Counted from the stretch's first letter, positions 43,660 through 53,157 are shown. The stretch is 64,000 nt of DNA from Pleomorphovibrio marinus (GCF_003347495.1 NZ_QCXY01000001.1:1364001-1428000), one strand, 5' to 3'. The notes: generated by a model from the letters alone, not told the origin. Made by a program: numbers and translations.

Positions 43660-44439
43660 TTATTGTTCTTTTAGGTATAGGTTTTTCAAGGCAACTTTCA
43701 TAGGAGGGCCTCGGTGAACTTGGATACCCAAGTATCCTTCCATGGCTCTATTGGCAGGGTCGTCGTCGGTTACATCGCTTATCAGCACACCATTGATAAA
43801 GTGCTGTAGCCGATTACCTTCAGCTACTATCCTGAACTCGTTCCAGTCCTCTTTATGCATCAAGCTTCTAAGCGAATCCTGGTCCCCAAGGCTTTCTACC
43901 ACCTCTAAACCCAGCCATGCGTTTCGCTCAATATTCGCCCTTAAGTCTCCCTCTTTTTCTTGTGGATTGATTCTGGTTTTTTGCCCTATATACGCCAAGG
44001 TGGTACGCTTCCTTTCTTCATAGTTCTGGCCGGTATAATTGTGTTTTCCGTCCATGTCAGCCTGATACCCCTTTAATGCGTAAGGGATATCTTCCAATTT
44101 TTCACTTCGGTATTGAATGCCTGAGTTTCCCGACTCGGAAATCTTAAATTCACCTTTCATCTCAAAATCGCCGGGTTGGCTTTTCTGCCAAATCAGGAAG
44201 GTGTTATGGGGCAAATCCACTCCTTCCGTAATTTCACCAATCAAGGTTTCTTCCTCAACCCTCCAATATGCAGGATCTCCATCCCAGCCATCGAGACTTC
44301 GCCCATCAAACATGGATGTAAATCCTTCATTTTCGTCCGTCTCGGTTTCATAGGAGGCAGTGGTATCTGTTTGCTGTCCACATGCCACAAGAAAATAAAA
44401 CGCAATTGCTAAACAGGAATGTAGATGTATTCGCTTCAT
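43660..44439 (-). CDS. DUF1080 lipoprotein (3-keto-glycoside hydrolase/lyase family)
   Basis: The 259-residue lipoprotein has lipobox LVAC (Cys20) and a concanavalin-like DUF1080 domain (about 38-257). Characteristic segments are FTSMFDGRSLDGWDGD, DFEMKGEFKISESGNSGIQYRS, the WNEFRIVAEGNRLQHFINGVLI strand pair and GYLGIQVHRGPPMKVALKNLYL. The family is named 3-keto-disaccharide hydrolase, and some members are now known to split 3-keto-glycosides by elimination. Lipidation places it in the periplasm or at the outer membrane. It is followed by DUF4432, cupin and TIM-barrel genes. Confidence 0.9.
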   Translation of the reverse strand: MKRIHLHSCLAIAFYFLVACGQQTDTTASYETETDENEGFTSMFDGRSLDGWDGDPAYWRVEEETLIGEITEGVDLPHNTFLIWQKSQPGDFEMKGEFKISESGNSGIQYRSEKLEDIPYALKGYQADMDGKHNYTGQNYEERKRTTLAYIGQKTRINPQEKEGDLRANIERNAWLGLEVVESLGDQDSLRSLMHKEDWNEFRIVAEGNRLQHFINGVLISDVTDDDPANRAMEGYLGIQVHRGPPMKVALKNLYLKEQ

Positions 44440-44529
44440 GATTGTTTGAATTTAATGGTTGGTAAATAAAATAAAAATGAGTAAAAACGAAGGTTGTGGA
44501 AATTGAGAGTTTTTCATCCTGCCAAGAAA

Positions 44530-44573
44530 CAATAAACCTTTGTGCTTTCTCTTGAAGGCACAAAGGTTTATTG
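44530..44573. terminator. 16-bp perfect hairpin between the PVC-cytochrome and DUF1080 genes
   Basis: CAATAAACCTTTGTGC pairs perfectly with GCACAAAGGTTTATTG around a 12-nt loop. It lies 78 bp after the cytochrome-gene stop and 91 bp before the DUF1080 start. There is no T-tract beyond it, so it may act as an mRNA-stabilising or processing hairpin inside the operon rather than a terminator. Confidence 0.55.
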
Positions 44574-44650
44574 AAAGAAACTAACCTGATAATTCCCATA
44601 ATCTTACACACCGAAAATTATCCGATATGGGCGGATATGTCCAAGAGTCC

Positions 44651-47302
44651 CTATTGGAACACCTCATGTTCGGGGTTGGCACCGGAAACCAAGTAGGCCA
44701 TGAGATCTTTTAGTTCCTCCTCATTCAGCCTGTTCACTAGGCCTGGAAGCATTACAGAGACATCAGAATAGGTAGTGTTTTTTACTTGGTCCTTAGGGAT
44801 TTCCCTTAAATTTTCCGGATCAAAGGGGTTTTGTGACACATAGTAATTGTCACTATCCTCACTGATTAACCTGCCCACAATGCTTTTATCATCCTTTAAA
44901 GTGAATACCGTTGCTGCATATTGGTCTGAGATCACGTCACTGGGATTGATGGTGGATTCCAGGATATCCCGCTTGGAAAACCTGGTGCCCAACTGTGTGA
45001 GGTCAGGGCCTACTGCTCCTCCCTCACCTTTCATGCTGTGGCAGGAAAGACATAGGGTAGCGGCATACATGGCTTCTCCTCTTTTGAAATCCCTCTCATG
45101 CAGGTCTTCCACTAAGGGCATCGCCTCTTCCACGGTCCATCGCCTTCCAGGGCCTTCCGGTTCTACTTCAGCAGTACGAAGGTCATTTCCACTTCCAGAC
45201 AGCCTTTCCGCCCCAGATAAGGTATTATAATAATCAAATTTATTTTCTGGCACTGTTGCCAGCGCCATTTTGCGGGACCGGTCTATAAAGCCAACATAAC
45301 TTCTACCACCTTTATACTGAAAAGCATCGTTGATCCAAGAAAAGTATTTTTCATAGTACTCATCAGACCAGCCTGCCTTTGCCCCTCCCAAAATGGTGGC
45401 ATAGTAGGTTTGCTGGGCTGGGGGTACATTGGATAGCATATTGGCAATGTCCAAACCGTACTGAGGGTTTCTCATGATCAGGTCGGAAGAGGAAGTAAAT
45501 GTTTTTTGATAGTTGGGGTCATCTTCCGCCGTTTCCAGCATGGCCAATAATTTTGGCACAGCTGTAGGTGCCTCAAGATGTACCATTACTTTTCCCATTA
45601 CCCTATCCACACTATTCAGGTTAGAAGGGAATTGATCATCCAAATAGGATATCAACCTGTTTCTCATTTGCCCAGATGGGTTTCCGTGTCTTGCCAGAAT
45701 GACCTCAATGGCGCGCACATGATTCAGTTTGTCCTCTTCCGATAGGGATTCAAAATCCACTTCCATCATGGCTTGAAGGATACTGTTTCGCTGCCCGCTT
45801 CCTGCATGTCTGGCCAAAGCAATGGCAGCCTGTGCCAATGCCCGGGGGTTCCTTTCTTGTAGAGCCCTGGCCTGCCAAGCGGATAGTGGTTGATGCTCAA
45901 TTGCAATCCGAGCAGCAAACTGCACAAACCTGTCCTTATGGGATAGGTGAGGCCAGGCCTCATCCACAGCTCCTTCTTGAGGGCCCGAATGGTATTTTTC
46001 CAGCTTTCTCCTGATATGGTGTTCATCGGGTAAATCGGATTCCTGCATAGGCGTGACATCCTCCCCTGAAAGGTCACCTGTAAAATGAACCCTGTAGAGG
46101 TCGGATTCCAGCCTTCTCCCACCGGTCATAAAATACATGGCACCATCGGGACCGAACACCCCATCGGTAAGTGGTAAGGGAGAGCCAGAAATAAATTCTT
46201 CTGCGGTAACTTTGTAGGTACCTCCTTCTGGGGTAAGTTGCATGGCATAGATAATGCCGAAGCTCCAGTCAAATGCATAAAGTGCCTGCCTGTATTTTGC
46301 AGGGAATTTGGCATCCATGCCGTACATTACATTGGTGGGCGAACCTTGACCGATATTAAGAATGGCAGGCAAGTTGTCGGTGTAGGAGGGAGACCATTTT
46401 CGGTTTCCTGTCCTCCAACCAAATTCACTGCCACTGGTGACATGGTTGATCCTGGTAGGTCGGTACCATGGCATGCCAAAGTCCCATTCCATGTCGGAAT
46501 CATAGGTAAACATGTCCCCGACCTCGTTAAAGGCAATGTCAAAGGCATTTCGGTAACCTACGCTAAAGAGTTCCCATTCCTTTCCCTCAGGGTCGATTTT
46601 GGCTATCCAGCCTCCTGGGGCCCCTCGGTTATTGGCATGTCCGCGTGGATCTTTTATTTCCGGCAAAAGGTTATCATCTTCCCAAACTTTAGGCACCCTG
46701 TAATGGTCCATTTCAGGAACGTCCACATGGTTTCCCGCCACCAAATAGATAGATTCTCCATCTGGGGATAGGATCATGCTATGAGGCCCATGTTCTCCGG
46801 GACCCCCTGTAAATGTCCGGATTGTGGTGATTTTGTCGTATTGATCATCTCCATTAGTATCCTGGATGCGATATATTCCGGTGGATTTGTCAAACTGCTC
46901 ATTGGGATTATTGTTGACCATTACATATACGCTGTTAAACGCGTACAGAAGTCCCTGGGCATAGCCCATACCCAGCTTGTCCTCCTCATTGGGGCCTATT
47001 TTGAGTTTTTCCACCTTTGGAGCAACACTGTCAGCACCGATTTCCGGGATTTCCAGGCGGTAAATCGCCCCGTATTGGTCAGCGGTAAGTAACCTGCCTT
47101 TGTCGTCAAATGCCATGGCCACCCAGGACCCTTGGTCGTTTTCCCCTGGACTGTAAAGGTGTTCGACTTTAAAGCCATCTGGAAATTTAAGCTTTTTTAC
47201 TTTGGGATGTTTTTCTTCTTCAGGCTCTGAGCCACAAGCCATTATTATTGTCATCAACAGGGCAAAAGCAGTAGCCTTGTTGAGAAATAGTGGATAACGC
47301 AT
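44651..47302 (-). CDS. PVC-type sugar dehydrogenase/HEAT/cytochrome c lipoprotein
   Basis: From the ATG at 47302 (MRYPLFLNKA) the product has 883 residues with lipobox IMAC (Cys23). An N-terminal glucose/sorbosone-dehydrogenase-like propeller (about 45-430) contains SWVAMAFDDKGRLLTADQYGAIYR. A helical HEAT-like middle (about 440-700) follows. The C-terminal c-type haem domain has CLSCH at 751-755 and a probable Met ligand at about 851 in VMLPGL. Such proteins are frequent in Planctomycetes and Cytophagales sugar loci and pass electrons from periplasmic sugar oxidation (inference). The upstream extension to 47344 is rejected for lack of a good signal. It follows susD after a terminator-like hairpin. 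Confidence 0.86.
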   Translation of the reverse strand: MRYPLFLNKATAFALLMTIIMACGSEPEEEKHPKVKKLKFPDGFKVEHLYSPGENDQGSWVAMAFDDKGRLLTADQYGAIYRLEIPEIGADSVAPKVEKLKIGPNEEDKLGMGYAQGLLYAFNSVYVMVNNNPNEQFDKSTGIYRIQDTNGDDQYDKITTIRTFTGGPGEHGPHSMILSPDGESIYLVAGNHVDVPEMDHYRVPKVWEDDNLLPEIKDPRGHANNRGAPGGWIAKIDPEGKEWELFSVGYRNAFDIAFNEVGDMFTYDSDMEWDFGMPWYRPTRINHVTSGSEFGWRTGNRKWSPSYTDNLPAILNIGQGSPTNVMYGMDAKFPAKYRQALYAFDWSFGIIYAMQLTPEGGTYKVTAEEFISGSPLPLTDGVFGPDGAMYFMTGGRRLESDLYRVHFTGDLSGEDVTPMQESDLPDEHHIRRKLEKYHSGPQEGAVDEAWPHLSHKDRFVQFAARIAIEHQPLSAWQARALQERNPRALAQAAIALARHAGSGQRNSILQAMMEVDFESLSEEDKLNHVRAIEVILARHGNPSGQMRNRLISYLDDQFPSNLNSVDRVMGKVMVHLEAPTAVPKLLAMLETAEDDPNYQKTFTSSSDLIMRNPQYGLDIANMLSNVPPAQQTYYATILGGAKAGWSDEYYEKYFSWINDAFQYKGGRSYVGFIDRSRKMALATVPENKFDYYNTLSGAERLSGSGNDLRTAEVEPEGPGRRWTVEEAMPLVEDLHERDFKRGEAMYAATLCLSCHSMKGEGGAVGPDLTQLGTRFSKRDILESTINPSDVISDQYAATVFTLKDDKSIVGRLISEDSDNYYVSQNPFDPENLREIPKDQVKNTTYSDVSVMLPGLVNRLNEEELKDLMAYLVSGANPEHEVFQ

Positions 47303-47472
47303 ATGTTTGTTTTCGTTAATTGACGTTACTGGTGATGCTTTCACCTAGGAATTTTGCATTGACTACAAAATTTAAAATTAGCAACAATTTATGGTTTTAT
47401 CTTTCCAGAGAAACGGCAAAACCTCCATTAATCATAAATGTAATGGATAATTTTTTTAATTGAAATTAGAAA

Positions 47473-47505
47473 AGACACGCAAAATGTTGAACATAATGCG
47501 TGTCT
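47473..47505 (-). terminator. Hairpin after susD
   Basis: AGACACGCA and TGCGTGTCT form a 9-bp perfect stem around a 15-nt loop, followed on the minus strand by TTTTCTAATTT. It lies 25 bp after the susD stop and would limit read-through into the cytochrome gene, so that susC/D can be expressed at higher level. Confidence 0.78.
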
Positions 47506-47529
47506 CTCTCCATTTTTATTATTCAGCAT

Positions 47530-49035
47530 TTAAAAATGCGGCGTAATTTCTGCCTCTGCGGCTGGCAACGCATAATACTTGGTAATATTCGAAAAGGCGT
47601 GGTTCCTAAAGGTTGCACCAGAAGGGTAATAGTACCTCATAGGGTCATTTCTCGCCCTTTGGCCAAAGTCAGTAATGACTTCCATGTACCTATCGGTTCT
47701 GGTAAGGTCAAACCAACGCTTGTTTTCGAAGGCCAGCTCCACTCTTCTTTCCCTGAAGATGGCTTCGCGCATGTCTGTTTGGGAAGAGGCAGTGGTATTT
47801 TCCAGGCCTGCCCTGTTTCTTACCATATTTAGGTATGTGGCTGCCTCTCCGCTATTTCCTTGCTCGTTTAAGGCTTCTGCCAGGAATAATAAAACCTCGG
47901 CATACCTATAGATAGGCCAATTCATTCCATGAATATTGTGTAAGGAATGTGGCTTTGCATACTTCTTGATATAGGGATAAGTTTTATTTTCCCGCAAACT
48001 CCCCAAAAGATCCACATAGCCTATCGAAACATCCAATCTCTCATCGCCTTCTTCAAATGCCTCTATGATGTCAGGTGTGGGGACATTATTTCCTTGGCCG
48101 TCTAAGGGTTCGGTATTGGAGGTTTGGGTAATGGGGCGTAATTCATTTGGGCTGATAGGCCTAGGCATAAACTGATAGAGAAAATTACCCTGTAACCCTT
48201 CAGGCCCTTCCAGAAATTGGACCTCAAATACCGATTCGATGTTGTTCTTATTCCCGGAAGTTTCTGAAAAAACATTTTCAAATTCCGGAATGAGCTGATA
48301 TTGACCGCTGTCAACTATTTCCCTTAATAGGGTTTCCGCCTCAGCCCATCGGTTTTGGGTGATGTAAATATCAGCAAGCAACATTCTTGCAGCCCCAGAT
48401 GTAACCCTGCCCAAATCCTGATTGGCTTTATTTGGTAAGAGGGGAATAGCCTCCTGTGCATCGCTGATAATTTGCGCATAAAGCTCTTGATGGGAGGATA
48501 AAGGAAGGGCTGCCTGATCCCGGGTAGTTACAGGATTTAAGTGTAAAGGTGCATGAGGAAAATACCTAACCAATTCATAATAGGCATATGCCCTTAAGAA
48601 GAGGGCTTGTCCCTTGATGTTGTTTTTAGACTGTTGATTAAATTCCACAGCATCAATGGTAGTCAATATTTGATTAGTTCTTGCAATGATCAAGTAATCC
48701 AACCGGTATTGGTTCAGCACATGGACATTGGTGGTTATACCATCCGCTTCCGGTAATGCATGGTCACTCAAGTCCTCCTGTTGCTCAGTGGCTCCAAAAA
48801 GGATGTTCCTAGCATACATGGTGTTGTCTGATCGCATTTCAGATAAAAGCCACATCCTGTCATTTACGATATTACGCATGGGAGCGTAGGCAGCGTTTAC
48901 AGCCTGTTGAAAGTCGGCTTCTGTCTGGAAAAATGTGGCAGTACTCAGATTCGTTTCTGGAGTAATGGTCAAAAAGTCTTCACAGCTCCACATTACAGCA
49001 GCTAGACAAATGATAAATATATTGATTCTTTTCAT
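47530..49035 (-). CDS. SusD/RagB-family substrate-binding lipoprotein
   Basis: SusD-like proteins cap the SusC porin and bind the incoming glycan at the cell surface. The 501-residue protein has lipobox MWSC (Cys18), the N-terminal FLTITPETNLSTATFFQTEADFQQAVNAAYAPMR pattern, TPR-type helices (about 80-230) and the C-terminal RRVELAFENKRWFDLTR segment of the RagB/SusD domain. It starts 29 bp after susC. The order susC-susD is universal. Ligand is unknown. Confidence 0.96.
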   Translation of the reverse strand: MKRINIFIICLAAVMWSCEDFLTITPETNLSTATFFQTEADFQQAVNAAYAPMRNIVNDRMWLLSEMRSDNTMYARNILFGATEQQEDLSDHALPEADGITTNVHVLNQYRLDYLIIARTNQILTTIDAVEFNQQSKNNIKGQALFLRAYAYYELVRYFPHAPLHLNPVTTRDQAALPLSSHQELYAQIISDAQEAIPLLPNKANQDLGRVTSGAARMLLADIYITQNRWAEAETLLREIVDSGQYQLIPEFENVFSETSGNKNNIESVFEVQFLEGPEGLQGNFLYQFMPRPISPNELRPITQTSNTEPLDGQGNNVPTPDIIEAFEEGDERLDVSIGYVDLLGSLRENKTYPYIKKYAKPHSLHNIHGMNWPIYRYAEVLLFLAEALNEQGNSGEAATYLNMVRNRAGLENTTASSQTDMREAIFRERRVELAFENKRWFDLTRTDRYMEVITDFGQRARNDPMRYYYPSGATFRNHAFSNITKYYALPAAEAEITPHF

Positions 49036-49064
49036 GACGATTCAAAATTTTAGCGTTCCTGGGA

Positions 49065-52000
49065 TTAGAAATTCAAATTGGCTCCTATGGTAAAGGTCCT
49101 TGGAACAGGGTAACCAAATAGATCTACCCCCTGGCTAAGGTTCCCTCCATCACCCTCTCCACTACTTTGCATGCTGGTTTCGGGATTTTGCCCACCCCAA
49201 TAATTGGTAAATACATACAGGTTTTGAATAGAGGCGAAAACCCTGGAGGACTTTATGAATTTAGCCCAAGCACCTGCATTATATCCTATAGTTAAGTTCT
49301 TAATGCTAAAAAAGGAAGCATCAAAAACGAAGTGACTACTTGCCCAGTCTCTTTCTACCCCAGTCACATTGCCTCCTCCTACAGTAGTGCCAAATATCCC
49401 ATCTCCGGGATTTTCAGGTGTCCTGAAGCGATTATTCACCTTTCTTACCATGTTAAAGACACCATCCAGGTTTGCAGTACTATACAAATGCCTCATATAG
49501 AGCTCATTTCCATAAGAACCTGAGCCTGTAATGCTCATATCGAATTTCCCGTATTGGAATTCATTTACAATTCCATAAGTAAATTTAGGAAATGGGTTAC
49601 CTATGATAGCTCTATCATCGTTGTCACCACCAATGGTGATGATCCCATCCCCATTTACGTCCCTGTATTTGGCACTTCCTACTGTGGACCTTCCAGGTAC
49701 CACCGGGGAGTTGGCCAAATCTTCTTCATTCATATAAAATCCTTCCTTTATCAAGCCATAAAACATCCCAAAAGGTTGTCCAACCTGGGTGATATGAGCT
49801 AATCCGTACACTCTGTCAATACCCTCGGCCAAGGCTTCTACCCTGTTTCTGTTGAAAGAAATGTTGGCATTAGTGGTCCATTTAAATTTACCATCTGTAT
49901 TTCGGGTATTGATGGCAAACTCATGACCCCAAAACCTGATCTCTCCAATATTATCATTAAAACTACCAAATCCTGATTCTTGGGGTATTTGAACGTTGTA
50001 TAAGAGGTTGGTGGTGTTTTTGTTGAAATAATCATACACAAACTGGATCCTGTCATCAAACAATCCCAGATCTAATCCAATATCAAATTGGTTGGTGGTT
50101 TCCCATCCCAAAAACGGGTTGGCCAAGGAAGTCACTGCTGCCCCTGGAACCACCGTGTTGTTAAACACATGGTTGACGGTGTTATTGATCAGTGCATATT
50201 GAGTATAGTTACCAATATTATTGTTTCCTGTTACCCCATAACTACCCCTAACCTTTAAAAAGGAAACTTGCTCGCTGGTATTTAAGATGTTTTCATCTGA
50301 TACCACCCATCCTGCAGAAACGGAAGGGAAAATGCCCCATCTGTTTTCCATGCCAAACCTGGAAGATCCGTCACCTCGCACAGCAGCAGTAAAAAGATAT
50401 TTGCCTTGGTAATTGTAATTTACCCTGGATAAGAGGGAAGTAAGGGACCATTCCTGAACATCGCTTCGGGTTCCTCCCCTGTTGATATTGATGGCTCCTT
50501 GAATAGTGGGCAGTCTGTCATCAGCATAGGTATCTGCTTGAACCCTTGTCAATTCGCGCCTGAAGTATTGGTTAGTATATCCAGCCAGGAATTCAAAGTT
50601 ATGATCATTTATGCTCTTTCTATAAGTAACCAAGTTCTCGTTCAACCAGCCAAAGTCATCCATGGTCTCCCTGATAGACATGGCTACTGTAGGGATGGGT
50701 CTATTTATGGCATTGGTGGCTGTGGAAGGGTTAAAGAAGAAATATTGCTGCCCTCTTAATTCGGCATTGATCGTCGACTTAAAGGTGAGGTCCTTAATCG
50801 GGCTATACTCTACATACGCATTAGATAGCAGGTTGGTAATTTTGGTCTCATTTGTGATTTCCTGTGCAGACCGTAACCAATTGGGATAGGCGAAAATATT
50901 ACCGGTCTCACCTGGAAAACGATTGTAATAAGTCAGTTCACCCGCTTCGTCATAGATTGGCATGTTTGGCCAGGTGTGCAGGGCATTGAACAATATACCT
51001 ACCCCCCGATCACCGTCGGTCCTTGGGGTATTGTCAAAAACATAAGACGGTGCAATGTTGAATCCCAATTTAACTTGATCAGAAACCTTATAATCCGTAT
51101 TGAGCCTGATGCTATATCGCTGGTAGTCCGTATTCATTACCACCCCTTTCTGGTCAAATAGAGTAGCCACCACAGCAGTATTCATCCTGTCTGTACTGGA
51201 GGTAACACTTAAGTTGTAGTTTGAAATCGGTGCACTCTGAAGTAGGGCATCGTACCAATCCTGTGTTTGCCCCTCGTATGCGCTGGGATTTTGAAACATC
51301 TCAGGTACGGCCCTTCCCTCCGCCTCAAAATATTCCTTTTTGAAAGTGGCGAATTCTACCGCATCCATCATTTCAAGTCGATTATAATGAGGCACTCGCT
51401 GTACGCCCGTATAGTAGTTTAAGGAAACATCCGTCCTTCCTGCCTTACCCCTTTTGGTGGTGATCAGCACTACCCCGTTAGCAGCTCTGGATCCATATAA
51501 GGATGTAGAAGCTGCATCCTTTAGCACTGTGATGTCCTCGATTTCGTCAGGGTTAATCGTAGCAATATCTCCCGTGATTGGAAAACCATCTACCACATAA
51601 AGAGGTTGACTACCCCCAGCAATGGAAAACTGACCTCTGATCCGTACATTCATTCCCCTTCCTGGTTGCCCGGTGGTTTGGTTTATCTGGACTCCTGCGA
51701 GTCGACCTTGAAGTTTCTGAGTCATTTGGGGCACAGGCAGGTCCATTAAGTCGGATCCTTCCACACTTTGTACCGAACCAGTAACTTCCCTTTTAAGCTG
51801 GCTACCATAGCCCACCACCACTACTTCCGTGAGGTCACTCATGGAGGACTCCATCACCACCTCATAGTTGGTTAGTCCTGATTGGACTGTCACTTCCTTG
51901 GTGCTGTACCCGATATAGCTGAAGGACAATACCTCTCCGGGATCAGCCTCTATTTGAAAAGCACCATCCAGGTCAGTCACGGTGCCCCTGGAAGAGCCTT

Positions 52001-52157
52001 TCACCAAAACGGAAACCCCTGGTATGGTTTCCATGTCACCTTCAGAGCGCACAACGCCTGATATGGTTTGTGCCCATGCAGCATGGGTCACTAAAACAAA
52101 AACCAAGGCGAAAGTTAGCCATCGCCCGGGCCGAAATTGGTAAACATTTGGATTCAT
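49065..52157 (-). CDS. SusC/RagA-family TonB-dependent outer-membrane transporter
   Basis: The 1030-residue protein has a signal peptide (1-30, ending AAWAQ) and an N-terminal carboxypeptidase-like CNA/beta domain (about 31-110, ISGVVRSEGDMETIPGVSVLVKG). The SusC plug signature includes EVVVVGYGSQLKREVTGSV, VRIRGQFSI and LYVVDGFPI, then IKDAASTSLYGSRAANGVVLITTKRG. A 22-stranded barrel ends in the aromatic-type FTIGANLNF. There is no N-terminal STN domain, so it is not of the FecA-type, anti-sigma-coupled class. With SusD it imports an oligosaccharide or glycoside by TonB energy. The 319-bp upstream gap carries two adjacent palindromes. Confidence 0.97.
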   Translation of the reverse strand: MNPNVYQFRPGRWLTFALVFVLVTHAAWAQTISGVVRSEGDMETIPGVSVLVKGSSRGTVTDLDGAFQIEADPGEVLSFSYIGYSTKEVTVQSGLTNYEVVMESSMSDLTEVVVVGYGSQLKREVTGSVQSVEGSDLMDLPVPQMTQKLQGRLAGVQINQTTGQPGRGMNVRIRGQFSIAGGSQPLYVVDGFPITGDIATINPDEIEDITVLKDAASTSLYGSRAANGVVLITTKRGKAGRTDVSLNYYTGVQRVPHYNRLEMMDAVEFATFKKEYFEAEGRAVPEMFQNPSAYEGQTQDWYDALLQSAPISNYNLSVTSSTDRMNTAVVATLFDQKGVVMNTDYQRYSIRLNTDYKVSDQVKLGFNIAPSYVFDNTPRTDGDRGVGILFNALHTWPNMPIYDEAGELTYYNRFPGETGNIFAYPNWLRSAQEITNETKITNLLSNAYVEYSPIKDLTFKSTINAELRGQQYFFFNPSTATNAINRPIPTVAMSIRETMDDFGWLNENLVTYRKSINDHNFEFLAGYTNQYFRRELTRVQADTYADDRLPTIQGAININRGGTRSDVQEWSLTSLLSRVNYNYQGKYLFTAAVRGDGSSRFGMENRWGIFPSVSAGWVVSDENILNTSEQVSFLKVRGSYGVTGNNNIGNYTQYALINNTVNHVFNNTVVPGAAVTSLANPFLGWETTNQFDIGLDLGLFDDRIQFVYDYFNKNTTNLLYNVQIPQESGFGSFNDNIGEIRFWGHEFAINTRNTDGKFKWTTNANISFNRNRVEALAEGIDRVYGLAHITQVGQPFGMFYGLIKEGFYMNEEDLANSPVVPGRSTVGSAKYRDVNGDGIITIGGDNDDRAIIGNPFPKFTYGIVNEFQYGKFDMSITGSGSYGNELYMRHLYSTANLDGVFNMVRKVNNRFRTPENPGDGIFGTTVGGGNVTGVERDWASSHFVFDASFFSIKNLTIGYNAGAWAKFIKSSRVFASIQNLYVFTNYWGGQNPETSMQSSGEGDGGNLSQGVDLFGYPVPRTFTIGANLNF

Positions 52158-52476
52158 AATCTTTTGGATTAATTGTTTTTAACTATTAAAATTTTATAAA
52201 AAGTGAATTTGAAGATATGAATTAACAAAAGGTGAAAACAACAACTATCCTGTACTGTGCTGTATATACACACTATAGTGGATATGCTTTCATAAAAAAA
52301 TAAGATTCCTTAACAAAAAATTTATCTTGCAAGAATTTAATTTTAAATCTTGAATTATTTAAGACAAAATTTTATACTTTTTAATCTTATTCTGGAAAAA
52401 GAAAAATATTCGGCTTTTAACGCCATCCAATGAAATAATCTAGTAATTTAAACCGGTAAACCTACTTGCTGTATAA
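52158..52476. other. 319-bp divergent control region between susC and the M23-like gene
   Basis: Very AT-rich and without an open frame of note. It contains two adjacent 10-bp perfect palindromes at 52261-52280 (listed separately). I find no clean TAnnTTTG for susC on the minus strand; CACCTTTTG-type strings near 52230 lack the TA. The promoter assignment is therefore open. Confidence 0.5.
52261..52280. promoter_or_regulatory. Twin adjacent palindromes upstream of susC
   Basis: TGTATATACA (52261-52270) is followed directly by CACTATAGTG (52271-52280). Each is a perfect 10-bp palindrome, about 105 bp upstream of the susC start. The pair could be an operator for a dimeric regulator encoded elsewhere, since the locus carries none. 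Confidence 0.4.
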
Positions 52477-53139
52477 ATGCTCGCTGACTTTTACCCTTTG
52501 ATGGGAGTTCCGTTAACATCCTCTAATACTGAGGTTTTGGACCTCAGCGCAAAGAACACCAGCTTAAACAGGGCGGTTTATCAGGAAGGCAGTTCATTCG
52601 AGAATTTCATTACCCATTTTCTGAAATTGTCAAATAAACCTTTCGCCATAGGTGGATACCTTGAAAACAGAAGTATTTATAGCAGGAGCGAAGTGTTTTC
52701 CTCAGGAAAGACCAGCTTTAGAAATATCCACATGGGGATTGATATTTGGTCATTCCCGGGAGCACCCGTATTTTGCCCTTTGGAAGGAAGGATACACAGT
52801 TTCCAGGACAATATGGGTTTTGGAAATTACGGACCTACCCTTATTTTGGAACACGAATTGCAGGGTAGGGTAATTTATAGCCTATATGGACATTTGAGCC
52901 GAGCAGATATGGGTGCCTGGCAGGCTGGGATGACCGTAATTAAGGGGACATTGTTGGGGCACCTCGGTGCTTTGGAGGAGAATGGATGTTGGCCTGCGCA
53001 CCTCCATTTTCAACTGATCCATAAAATAGGAGAGTACAGGGGGGATTATCCAGGTGTCTGCATGGAAGTGGATATGCAGTATTATAAGCAAAATTGCCCT
53101 GACCCCAATAAGTGGATAAATTATCCACATTTAAAATAA
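52477..53139 (+). CDS. Stand-alone M23-like (LytM-fold) protein
   Basis: The 220-residue protein has the M23 zinc-site pattern: HMGID at 85-89 (H-x-G-x-D), YGHL with H139, and HLH at 175-177. No signal peptide or membrane anchor is visible, so it is probably cytoplasmic, unlike cell-wall M23 peptidases. The whole stretch from GIDIWSFPGAPVFCPLEG to WPAHLHFQL closely resembles the central M23-like domain I know from kinase/M23/class-III-aminotransferase fusion proteins. A role on a small amine or amino-acid derivative is therefore as likely as peptidoglycan cleavage (inference). The next gene starts 18 bp downstream. Confidence 0.78.
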   Translation: MLADFYPLMGVPLTSSNTEVLDLSAKNTSLNRAVYQEGSSFENFITHFLKLSNKPFAIGGYLENRSIYSRSEVFSSGKTSFRNIHMGIDIWSFPGAPVFCPLEGRIHSFQDNMGFGNYGPTLILEHELQGRVIYSLYGHLSRADMGAWQAGMTVIKGTLLGHLGALEENGCWPAHLHFQLIHKIGEYRGDYPGVCMEVDMQYYKQNCPDPNKWINYPHLK

Positions 53140-53157
53140 AAAACCGAAGTGTTTGAC

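Noticed and set aside
46238-46771. 177-codon open frame antisense to the PVC-type cytochrome gene
   Set aside because: It is a shadow of a well-supported coding region.
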